Below are positions 1 to 5,992 of a DNA stretch of 7,055 nt, piece by piece. Under the pieces are notes generated by a model, which was given only the letters and a program-made list of their open reading frames with translations, was not told where the DNA came from and did no database searches. The stretch's first letter is position 1, and every line of letters starts with the position of its first letter. Made by a program: the position numbers and the translations under genes. Source of the stretch: Candidatus Omnitrophota bacterium (GTDB lineage Bacteria > Omnitrophota > Omnitrophia > Omnitrophales > Abzuiibacteriaceae); the NCBI GenBank assembly GCA_016206995.1, contig JACQQN010000011.1:1-7055 (forward strand), written 5' to 3'.

Positions 1-316
1 CTTCTACACCACGCTTTCTTGCTTCTTGAAGAACAAGACGATCCTCGATTAATTGACTTAAAAGTTTTTTCCGCGCATCTAAAAGTTTTTCTTTGAGCTC
101 AGAACCTTGATAGGCTTCAGAAAGTTGCCCGTGAATGGGATAAAAAAGCTCGTCAAGTTCGCTTTGCGTAATAGCTTCTTGATTGACAACGGCAACGACA
201 CGATCAACCAATTGATGATCTGCCGCCTGGAGCGTTGTGGCACAGAAAAGTAGGCTGGTTGCAAACAGAACACTACAAAATGCGAATTTTAATCTGGAAA
301 TCACTTGAAACATCAT
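1..316 (-). CDS. SurA/PpiC-type periplasmic peptidyl-prolyl isomerase/chaperone, N-terminal part (cut by window edge)
   Basis: The first 105 codons are visible and the gene runs off the left edge. The product starts MMFQVISRLK, continues with a hydrophobic stretch (about residues 11-29) and a QAAD region, which together make a Sec signal peptide, probably cleaved after Ala31 or Ala32. The mature part begins with VDRVVAVVNQEAITQSELDE (residues 37-56), the hallmark of the SurA N-terminal chaperone domain, and a helical KKLLSQLIEDRLVLQEA segment follows. Members of this family escort outer-membrane proteins through the periplasm, usually with a parvulin (rotamase) domain further along. That domain would lie outside the window, so isomerase activity cannot be judged. 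Two ATG codons are adjacent (316 and 313). AAGGG lies 9 bases before the first and AGGA 3 bases before the second, so the exact start is uncertain. The gene follows mfd after 59 bases and has its own promoter. Confidence 0.85.
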   Translation of the reverse strand, partial: MMFQVISRLKFAFCSVLFATSLLFCATTLQAADHQLVDRVVAVVNQEAITQSELDELFYPIHGQLSEAYQGSELKEKLLDARKKLLSQLIEDRLVLQEARKRGVE

Positions 317-346
317 TCCTCAATTCCCTTACTGTTGTTGGCGGGT

Positions 347-375
347 AGTATAGCAATGGAAAGTCTATCGTTCAA
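347..375 (-). promoter_or_regulatory. Sigma70-like promoter for the surA-like gene
   Basis: Reading the minus strand, TTGAAC (375-370) is separated by 17 bases from TATACT (352-347), a near-consensus -35/-10 pair with ideal spacing. The -35 begins directly after the mfd stop codon (378-376). Transcription would start near 340 and give a short leader of about 24 bases that carries the AAGGG and AGGA ribosome-binding candidates. This would let the chaperone gene be expressed independently of mfd. It is predicted from sequence only. Confidence 0.6.
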
Positions 376-2280
376 TCACTTCTCTTTTACCCTTTCCTCT
401 TCAACAGACTTTCGAAGCATCCGGCAATAAAGGTCAAAACCGACTTGGTAAATAAACCCACTTTGCTCTTCGCCTAAGATGTTCCCTGCGCCACGGATTT
501 CCAAATCTTCCATCGCAATCTTGAAACCAGAACCAAGCTCACTAAATCGCTCAATCGCTGCAAAACGTTTCTTAGCGTCTTGCGTCATCACCCAATTACG
601 TGGAACAAGAAAGTAGGCGTAGGCTTGCCGTTCAACGTGATACCGCCCAACTCGTCCTCGAAGTTGATACAATTCTGAAAGCCCAAATGTATCCGCGCGG
701 TTTACCAAAATGGTATTCACATTTGGAATATCAAGCCCTGATTCGATAATATTGGTTGAAATCAAACATTCAATTTTGCCATCGACAAAATCAGTCATCA
801 CCTTTTCTAAAGCAGGCGCTTCCATTTGGCCGTGCGCCACTGCAAAAGAGACTTTTGGAAGAAGTTCTTTTAAGTGCCGATAAATTTTTTCGATGGATTC
901 CACGCGGTTATGAACAAAATATACTTGCCCGTTTCGGCTAAGTTCGGTTTCGATTGCGCGCTTCACGACAAGATCGTCATATTCCAAAATTTCCGTCATA
1001 ATCGGAAGTCTTTGCTTGGGCGCAGTATCAATAACAGACATGTCACGAACTCCCATCAATGAAAGATAAAGCGTTCTTGGGATGGGGGTTGCCGTTAGCG
1101 TCAAGACGTCTGCAAGTTCCCGGAATTGTTTGATTCTTTCTTTGTGGCGAACGCCAAAGCGCTGTTCTTCATCCACAACAACCAATCCCAAATCATGAAA
1201 AGTAACGTCCTGAGAAAGTAAACGATGTGTCCCAATAATGATATCAACCGTCCCTGTTTTGACTTGTTCGATAATTTCCTTTTGTTCTTTTTTACTTCGA
1301 AACCGGGAAATAAGCTCCACGCGGACAGGAAAGTCTTTCGTTCGTTTTTTGAGAACAATGTAATGCTGTTCGGCTAAGATCGTGGTGGGTGCGAGAAATG
1401 CAACTTGTTTTCCATGCAAAACAGCACGAAAAGCAGCGCGGATGGCAACTTCTGTTTTCCCAAAACCCACATCCCCGCAAATCAGCCGGTCCATAGGTTT
1501 CGGGCGCTCCATATCTCGAAATGTTTCTTCAAATGCCTTCAATTGATCTTTGGTCGGTTCAAAAGGAAATCTTTTTGCAAATTCCGTTTCCCACTCGAGA
1601 TTTGACTTAAAGGAAAACCCATGAGCGCTTGACCGTTTCGCCTGAAGGCGGATCATGTCGCGGGCAATCCCTTGAAGTGCGAGGCGGGTTTTTTCCTTGA
1701 TTCGTTTCCATTCTTTGCTGTTCAATTTTGAAAGTTTCGGCTTTTTTGCACCAATTCCGATATAGCGCTCAAGCTCTTCTGACTGGTCAGCTGCAATGTA
1801 AAGAATTTCTTTGTCGGCATATTCGATTGCAATATGCCGCTTCGATTTTCCTCCGATTTGAATCATTTTCGAACCAAGATATTTTCCAATTCCGTAGTCG
1901 AGATGGACAACAAGATCTCCGCGCTCAATGTCACGAAGTTCAGTAAGCGGTTCGAAAGCTTCGAAACGTTCCCGAAGCCGGTGCGTACGTTTCCGGTAAG
2001 AATCTTTAACGGGTAGGATGAATAATTCCTCGAATTCGGTTAAACTTCGGCCATCTGCGAGCGAGAAATCGCGAATAGATTCCACGTGATCAAGATCAAA
2101 ATGGATACGGATTGGCGCGCGATAAGAAACAGGATAGACATCCACGATCCCTCCTCGATGCGCAAACTCTCCTGGTTCATGCACTATCCGTTCTGTTTGG
2201 TAATGAAGTTTTAGAAGCTTTTCCAGAAAATCTGATTTGGAAAGTTGTTCGCCTACGCGGACTTTAAAGATGGGTTCCAT
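376..2280 (-). CDS. mfd: Compact transcription-repair coupling factor (Mfd) lacking D1a, D1b/D3 and D7
   Basis: A superfamily 2 DNA translocase that pushes stalled RNA polymerase off DNA and recruits UvrA for nucleotide-excision repair. With the ATG at 2280 the product has 634 residues, against about 1,150 usual. Residues 5-92 match the D2 UvrA-binding segment (EPGEFAHRGGIVDVYP at 35-50). Residues 112-178 are the RNA-polymerase-interacting domain (GDLVVHLDYGIGKYLG at 121-136). The motor follows: Walker A GDVGFGKT (269-276), DEEQ box (370-373), TATPIPRT (396-403), STNIIESGLDIP (508-519), RGRVGR (541-546) and the TRG region GAGNILGEEQSG (597-608). D1a is absent, only about 20 residues replace D1b/D3, and the protein stops just after TRG, with no D7. 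The frame stays open upstream to an ATG at 2415 inside aspC, and another ATG lies at 2310; neither has a Shine-Dalgarno site. I chose 2280 because it aligns with the D2 boundary and sits six bases after a -10 element. Confidence 0.92.
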   Translation of the reverse strand: MEPIFKVRVGEQLSKSDFLEKLLKLHYQTERIVHEPGEFAHRGGIVDVYPVSYRAPIRIHFDLDHVESIRDFSLADGRSLTEFEELFILPVKDSYRKRTHRLRERFEAFEPLTELRDIERGDLVVHLDYGIGKYLGSKMIQIGGKSKRHIAIEYADKEILYIAADQSEELERYIGIGAKKPKLSKLNSKEWKRIKEKTRLALQGIARDMIRLQAKRSSAHGFSFKSNLEWETEFAKRFPFEPTKDQLKAFEETFRDMERPKPMDRLICGDVGFGKTEVAIRAAFRAVLHGKQVAFLAPTTILAEQHYIVLKKRTKDFPVRVELISRFRSKKEQKEIIEQVKTGTVDIIIGTHRLLSQDVTFHDLGLVVVDEEQRFGVRHKERIKQFRELADVLTLTATPIPRTLYLSLMGVRDMSVIDTAPKQRLPIMTEILEYDDLVVKRAIETELSRNGQVYFVHNRVESIEKIYRHLKELLPKVSFAVAHGQMEAPALEKVMTDFVDGKIECLISTNIIESGLDIPNVNTILVNRADTFGLSELYQLRGRVGRYHVERQAYAYFLVPRNWVMTQDAKKRFAAIERFSELGSGFKIAMEDLEIRGAGNILGEEQSGFIYQVGFDLYCRMLRKSVEEERVKEK

Positions 2281-2286
2281 GGAGTT

Positions 2287-2316
2287 ATTGTACGCTGTAC
2301 TGCCTATCATGGTCAA
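2287..2316 (-). promoter_or_regulatory. Sigma70-like promoter for mfd, predicted leaderless start
   Basis: On the minus strand TTGACC (2316-2311) and TACAAT (2292-2287) are 18 bases apart. Only AACTCC separates the -10 hexamer from the ATG at 2280, so initiation at the usual distance would fall on or next to the A of that ATG. No Shine-Dalgarno sequence precedes this ATG or the alternatives at 2310 and 2415. Both observations fit a leaderless mfd transcript. The whole promoter lies in the 67-base aspC-mfd gap. Confidence 0.55.
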
Positions 2317-2347
2317 AGAGAAGGTGGCGCGGGTCAGGTAGAAAAAA

Positions 2348-3538
2348 TTACAAACGATTGATGAAATCTGAGATGCGGTGAATCCCCTCTTCAATATTCT
2401 TCTCAGAAGTGGCAAAGCTTAAGCGAATGGCATGATCATCACCAAACACAACGCCCGGCACAACAGCCACTTTTGCTTCATCAAGAAGCCGGTCAGAGAA
2501 TTGAAGTGAGGGGGTTTTAAGATCAGAAATATCGCAAAAAAGATAAAAAGCGCCTTGCGCTTTGAAACATTTAATCTTTTTAATCTTTGAAATTAATTCA
2601 ACCATGAAGTTTCGACGTTTTTCGAAAGCGTCTCGCATCTTCTTGACTTCAGGAGCTCCATTTTTAATCGCTTCAAGAAAACCAACTTGAGCAAAGGAAG
2701 TCGGATTTGAAGTTGAGTGGCTTTGAAGCGACCCGATCGCTTTCGCAATTGGTTTGGGACACGCTGCAAAACCGAGGCGCCAACCAGTCATCGCATAACT
2801 TTTGCTTGCACCATTCACGGTAATCGTCAGATCTTTCACGCCTGGAGCGAGCGCGCCAATCGAGTAATGCTTCAAGTTGTCATAAATTAAGTGCTCATAA
2901 ATTTCGTCACTCAAAATAAAAACGGATTTTTTCTTACAAATTTCTGCAAATTGTATGAGTTCTTCTTTTGAGTAAACGGCTCCGGTTGGGTTTGCCGGCG
3001 AATTAAGAATTAAAAGTTTTGTGCGGTTCGTAATCGCTTTCTCGAGCGCTTCCGGCGTCATTCGGTAACCTGATTCAAGCGTTGTTGGGACAATCACTGA
3101 TTTCGCACTTGCGAGTGTTACCATTTCCGGGTAACTCAACCAATAGGGACTTGAGAAAACCGCTTCATCCCCTTCTTCAAGCAAAACCTGAAGAACGTTA
3201 TAGATGGCATGTTTTGCACCGCAACTGACGACGATATCTTCGGGGGCGTATTGAAGGCTGTTTTCACGCGCCAATTTCTCTGAAATCGCTTTCCGAAGCT
3301 CAAGAATTCCAGAGGCAGGTGTATATTTTGTGAATCCTTTTCTTAAAGATTCAATGGCTTTTTCTTTGATGAATTCAGGAGTGTCAAAATCAGGTTCGCC
3401 AGCCGAAAAAGAGATCACGTTCGCGCCCTGTTCTCTCATTTGCTTGGCTCTCGCTTCAATTGCGAGCGTGAGGGAGGGCGCTACTTTCTGAACGCGACTT
3501 GCGAGGGGTAGGAAATTCGTTGTCATATTTAAACTCAA
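2348..3538 (-). CDS. aspC: Pyridoxal-phosphate class I aminotransferase, probably aspartate aminotransferase (subgroup Ib)
   Basis: Transfers the amino group between an amino acid (probably aspartate) and 2-oxoglutarate in the cytoplasm, using pyridoxal phosphate. The 396-residue length is normal. Visible motifs: SAGEPDFDTP (45-54), SCGAKHAIYN (105-114), NSPANPTGAVYS (179-190) with the cofactor-contacting Asn183, the DEIY box (211-214), the Schiff-base lysine Lys246 in NGASKSYAMTGWRLG (242-256), and the carboxylate-binding arginine Arg372 in AIRLSFATS. The pattern is that of thermophile/cyanobacterial-type aspartate aminotransferases, some of which also use prephenate, so exact substrate is not proven and the symbol is tentative. 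Start choice: TTG at 3538 has AGGGGG (3552-3547) 8 bases upstream; an in-frame ATG at 3526 would give a protein 4 residues shorter but has only a weak GAG upstream. The gene follows rplQ after 39 bases and has its own candidate promoter. Confidence 0.9.
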   Translation of the reverse strand: MSLNMTTNFLPLASRVQKVAPSLTLAIEARAKQMREQGANVISFSAGEPDFDTPEFIKEKAIESLRKGFTKYTPASGILELRKAISEKLARENSLQYAPEDIVVSCGAKHAIYNVLQVLLEEGDEAVFSSPYWLSYPEMVTLASAKSVIVPTTLESGYRMTPEALEKAITNRTKLLILNSPANPTGAVYSKEELIQFAEICKKKSVFILSDEIYEHLIYDNLKHYSIGALAPGVKDLTITVNGASKSYAMTGWRLGFAACPKPIAKAIGSLQSHSTSNPTSFAQVGFLEAIKNGAPEVKKMRDAFEKRRNFMVELISKIKKIKCFKAQGAFYLFCDISDLKTPSLQFSDRLLDEAKVAVVPGVVFGDDHAIRLSFATSEKNIEEGIHRISDFINRL

Positions 3539-3569
3539 GGTCTGTCCCCCCTGGGACCATCCCTGACAG
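3527..3569 (-). repeat. REP-like foldback element between rplQ and aspC
   Basis: This 43-base stretch fills almost the whole rplQ-aspC gap. On the minus strand it contains short inverted arms CTGTC (3569-3565) and GACAG (3546-3542). Two alternative inner hairpins are possible: GGGA/TCCC with loop TGG (3563-3553), or GTCCC/GGGAC with loop AGGG (3557-3544). The second would mask the AGGGGG ribosome-binding candidate of aspC. The motif GGGGACAGACCTTGA resembles, from memory, dispersed repeats associated with REP-associated tyrosine transposases. Only one copy is in the window, so repetition is not shown here. Confidence 0.4.
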
Positions 3570-3598
3570 TTTATCGTTTACTCGTCTTTTCCAGTCAA
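3570..3598 (-). promoter_or_regulatory. Candidate sigma70-like promoter for aspC at the 3' end of rplQ
   Basis: On the minus strand TTGACT (3598-3593) is followed after 17 bases by GATAAA (3575-3570). The -35 is one base from consensus and the -10 matches four of six positions. It overlaps the last codons of rplQ. Transcription would begin near 3563, inside the foldback element, so the aspC leader would be made largely of that element. Confidence 0.45.
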
Positions 3599-4168
3599 AA
3601 ATTTTCGAAGGCCACTTAAAAACCCACCTTTTTTTGGAGCTTCTTTTCCAGGCGTTTCTTTCTTTTCTTCTGCCTTTTCTTTTTTCTTCTCAGACTTTTG
3701 CTCTTCTTTTTCCTTCGGAGCTTTCTTTTCGTGAACTTCTTTTGTCTCTTTCACTTCCGTGGGTTTGCGTTCTTTCTTTTTTCTTACCTTCTTTTTGATA
3801 ATTTCAATGGGTGTCGAAAATTCAACAAGAGCGAGTTGAGCATTATCGCCTTTCCGAATCCGGTAATGTAACACCCGAGTGCAGCCACCTTTTCGATCTG
3901 AAAACTTAGGAACAACTACTTCTATCAGACGCTTGGCAACCGCTTCAGTGCCAGAACCAAGTTCGGCAACGAGACGCCTGCGCGCATGAAGATTATTCCC
4001 CCTCGCAATGGTAATTAACTTCTCTGTAAAGCGAGCTGCTTCTTTCGCGCGAAGATGTGTTGTTACAACGCGCTGATGCGTGATCAGCTCTTTTGCCAAA
4101 TTACGAATCAAGGAAAGCCGGTGCTCCGGTTCTAATGCAAGACGTCCCCTTCTTCTTCGATGCCACAT
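3578..4168 (-). CDS. rplQ: Large ribosomal subunit protein L17 (bL17) with a long Lys/Glu-rich C-terminal tail
   Basis: Residues 1 to about 122 are a complete L17: MWHRRRRGRLALEPEHR start, KLITIARGNN (50-59), PKFSDRKGGCTRVLHYRIRK (87-106) and a closing LALVEFS (112-118). L17 lies near the peptide exit tunnel of the 50S subunit. The protein has 196 residues while L17 proteins are usually about 115-130. The extra part is a lysine/glutamate-rich low-complexity tail (about 125-180), then a compact, partly hydrophobic end, GGFLSGLRKFLTGKDE (181-196), that could form a short amphipathic helix. The tail is in frame and has no sign of a frameshift. The gene follows rpoA after 19 bases, with AAGGA 11 bases before the ATG, and ends the ribosomal operon, its usual position. 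Confidence 0.95.
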   Translation of the reverse strand: MWHRRRRGRLALEPEHRLSLIRNLAKELITHQRVVTTHLRAKEAARFTEKLITIARGNNLHARRRLVAELGSGTEAVAKRLIEVVVPKFSDRKGGCTRVLHYRIRKGDNAQLALVEFSTPIEIIKKKVRKKKERKPTEVKETKEVHEKKAPKEKEEQKSEKKKEKAEEKKETPGKEAPKKGGFLSGLRKFLTGKDE

Positions 4169-4187
4169 AAATCACACAATCCTTATC

Positions 4188-5168
4188 TTATTTCTTTACT
4201 TTAACCCGTTCCTGAATATTCATACCGAGGCGAAGATTCATGCCAGTCAGAATATTTGTAATTTCCATGAGGGATTTTTTTCCGAAGTTTTTATATTTTA
4301 ACATTTGTGCTTCGGTTTTTTGAATTAAATCACTAATGGTCTTAATATTAGCCGCTTCTAAACAATTGGCACTACGAACAGAAAGTTCGAGTTCCGTAAT
4401 TGGTTTTTGAATCATATCAAGAAATTCTTTATCCTCTTCTTCTTCCTCTTCTTCTTCCTCAGGCAACTCTCCATAATTAACAAAGATGTCCAAATGACGT
4501 TGCATGATATTCGAAGCATATAGCAACGCATCTTCTGGCGACATCGCACCATTAGTCCACACTTCTAAAAGCAAACGATCATAATCCGTCATTTGCCCAA
4601 CCCGTGTTTCTTCGACCGAGAAATTCACTCTCACAACAGGCGAGAAAATGGAATCAATTGCAATCCATCCAATCGGCGTTCCTTCTCGTTTGTTCCGCTC
4701 TGCAGGCACATAGCCACGGCCACGAGCAACATCCATTTCCATATGAAATTTGGCATCCTTCGTGAGCGTTGCAAGATGATGATCGGGATTGATGATCTCA
4801 ATCGTTTCGTCGGCTTGAACGTCTCGTGCCGTTACCGGACCTTTTTTGTGCGCATCAATGACAATTGTTTTTGCTTCTTTGCCATGATAGCGAAGGACGA
4901 GCTTTTTAACGTTCAAAACAATCTGAGCTACGTCTTCAAGGACACCATCGATTGAAGAAAATTCATGCAGCGCACTGTCAATCCGGATGTTGGTGACGGC
5001 TGCGCCCTCAATGGAAGAGATCAACACGCGGCGGAGCGAATTACCGACCGTTGTACCATAACCTCGCTCAAATGGTTCAGCGACAAATTTACCAAAAGTC
5101 GGCGTTAATGTTTCTTTGTCAACCTCAAGCCGTTTTGGCATTTCAAATGTTTTCCAACGAATTCCCAT
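4188..5168 (-). CDS. rpoA: DNA-directed RNA polymerase subunit alpha
   Basis: Scaffold subunit of RNA polymerase: its N-terminal domain dimerises and nucleates assembly of beta and beta', and its C-terminal domain contacts UP-element DNA and activators. At 326 residues it is the normal length. The dimerisation/assembly signature GYGTTVGNSLRRVLISSIEG is at 36-55, followed by a complete N-terminal domain (RVNFSVEETRVGQMTDYDRL about 179-198). The C-terminal domain begins near LELSVRSANCLEAANI, whose Arg is the counterpart of the DNA-contacting Arg265 of E. coli. The linker between the domains contains nine consecutive glutamates (codons 4460-4434), which is unusual. The ATG at 5168 has a perfect AGGAGG at 6 bases, which fixes the start. 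It sits between rpsD and rplQ as in the standard alpha operon, but with a longer 162-base leader. Confidence 0.98.
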   Translation of the reverse strand: MGIRWKTFEMPKRLEVDKETLTPTFGKFVAEPFERGYGTTVGNSLRRVLISSIEGAAVTNIRIDSALHEFSSIDGVLEDVAQIVLNVKKLVLRYHGKEAKTIVIDAHKKGPVTARDVQADETIEIINPDHHLATLTKDAKFHMEMDVARGRGYVPAERNKREGTPIGWIAIDSIFSPVVRVNFSVEETRVGQMTDYDRLLLEVWTNGAMSPEDALLYASNIMQRHLDIFVNYGELPEEEEEEEEEDKEFLDMIQKPITELELSVRSANCLEAANIKTISDLIQKTEAQMLKYKNFGKKSLMEITNILTGMNLRLGMNIQERVKVKK

Positions 5169-5330
5169 CTTATTCCTCCTTCAATGAAGCCACAATTTAT
5201 ATAAGGATTTTCCTTACGTAAATTATCTGGCTGAATCGAATCCACCAACTTGCGCGGTGGATTTCAATATAACGTAATTAATCAATTATTTCATTTTTCC
5301 GCCAAAAACATGACGGACAAACTTACGTGC
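5169..5330 (-). promoter_or_regulatory. rpsD-rpoA intergenic leader with two hairpins
   Basis: This is the longest gap in the window and very AT-rich. It contains a perfect 8-base stem AATCCACC/GGTGGATT with a 9-base loop (5263-5239 on the minus strand), and further downstream a 6-base stem TAAGGA/TCCTTA with loop AAA (5216-5202). Neither is followed by a T-run, so they are not intrinsic terminators. The second sits just before the strong rpoA ribosome-binding site. I saw no convincing promoter. An RNA-level control element or transcript-processing site is possible but not shown. Confidence 0.4.
5175..5180 (-). promoter_or_regulatory. Ribosome-binding site of rpoA
   Basis: AGGAGG on the minus strand, 6 bases (AATAAG) before the ATG at 5168. 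This is the strongest Shine-Dalgarno sequence in the window, fixes the rpoA start, and contrasts with mfd, which has none. Confidence 0.85.
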
Positions 5331-5960
5331 TTATTTAGAATACAACTCAACAATTTGTGATTCCTCAACTGGAATCCCAGCATCTGCCTTCGTAGGCAAG
5401 CGCAGTATTTTCGCTTGAAGCGTTTCTCGGTTCAACTCAAGCCACTCTGGAAGTGTGCGATCTTTGAGTAGTTCCAAGGTTGCTTGAACTCGCTTCACAA
5501 GATGCTCTTGCTTGGGAACTTCAATCTGATCTCCTTCTTGAATCAAAAATGAAGGTGAATCGACCCGCCGGCCATTTACAAGAATGGAGCCATGCGTCAC
5601 AAATTGCCTTGCTTCCGACCGCGACGTTACAAAAAGGAGCCGGAAAATAACACTGTCAAGCCGACGCTCAAGAAGCTGAATTAAATTTTCACCCGTCACA
5701 CCACGTTTTCGGGATGCTTGTTCAAAAGACAAACGAAATTGTTTTTCCAAAATACCATAGATCCTCTTTGCCTTTTGTTTTTCGCGAAGCTGAATTCCAT
5801 AATTTGAAAGCTTTCGGTGCGAACCTTTTCCATGCATCCCAGGCGTAAAATTGCGCCGTTCAATAGCGCACTTGTCACCAGTGCATCTGATCCCTTTCAA
5901 AAATAATTTAATTCCTTCACGCCTACAAAGCCGGCAAACGGCTCCTGTCATTCTTGCCAT
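5331..5960 (-). CDS. rpsD: Small ribosomal subunit protein S4 (uS4), zinc-binding form
   Basis: S4 is a primary 16S rRNA-binding protein that nucleates 30S assembly and, in several bacteria, represses its own operon. The 209-residue length is typical. The N-terminal region (MARMTGAVCRLCRREG) carries four cysteines, Cys9, Cys12, Cys26 and Cys31, which form the zinc site of the C+ type of S4. RNFTPGMHGKGSHRKLSNYG is at 36-55. The S4 RNA-binding domain is seen in LLERRLDSVIFRLLFVTSRS, QFVTHGSILVNGRRVD and the EGDQIEVP segment, and the protein ends IVELYSK as is typical. The frame is open 21 codons further upstream, into the rpsK end, but MARMTG matches the family start. GAGG lies 13 bases before this ATG, a long spacing. 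It follows rpsK after 32 bases. Confidence 0.97.
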   Translation of the reverse strand: MARMTGAVCRLCRREGIKLFLKGIRCTGDKCAIERRNFTPGMHGKGSHRKLSNYGIQLREKQKAKRIYGILEKQFRLSFEQASRKRGVTGENLIQLLERRLDSVIFRLLFVTSRSEARQFVTHGSILVNGRRVDSPSFLIQEGDQIEVPKQEHLVKRVQATLELLKDRTLPEWLELNRETLQAKILRLPTKADAGIPVEESQIVELYSK

Positions 5961-5992
5961 AATGCACCAATACCCTCTTTCTTGATCACGAT

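Noticed and set aside
240..243. Lipoprotein signal in the surA-like protein (LLFC at residues 22-25)
   Set aside because: Phenylalanine directly before the cysteine does not fit a lipobox, and a signal peptidase I type QAAD region lies just downstream.
79..273. A 64-codon minus-strand open frame starting MFCLQPAYFS
   Set aside because: It is in the wrong frame inside the surA-like gene. The overlapping frame from 316 has a signal peptide, a SurA N-domain signature and a promoter.
376..2347. Mfd as a frameshifted or decayed pseudogene
   Set aside because: The frame is continuous, all motor motifs are intact, and the missing domains are not encoded in other frames nearby.
2281..2415. N-terminal extension of Mfd from the ATG at 2415 or 2310
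   Set aside because: The 45 extra residues overlap the 3' end of aspC, have no similarity to Mfd D1a that I can see, and neither start has a ribosome-binding site.
3650..3795. Pyrimidine-rich plus-strand tract as a possible triplex or regulatory element
   Set aside because: It is explained by the AAA/GAA/GAG codons of the Lys/Glu-rich L17 tail on the minus strand.
4593..4955. 120-codon plus-strand open frame opposite rpoA, and other plus-strand frames
   Set aside because: They are antisense to highly conserved genes, show no protein motif, and no plus-strand gene is otherwise supported.
5220..5260. Promoter for rpoA (TTGGTG with GATAAT)
   Set aside because: The spacing is only 15 bases and the -35 overlaps the hairpin; other pairings in the gap are weaker still.
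5239..5263. Intrinsic terminator after rpsD
   Set aside because: The 8-bp stem is good but is followed by CGATTCAG and not a T-run, and rpoA continues the operon.
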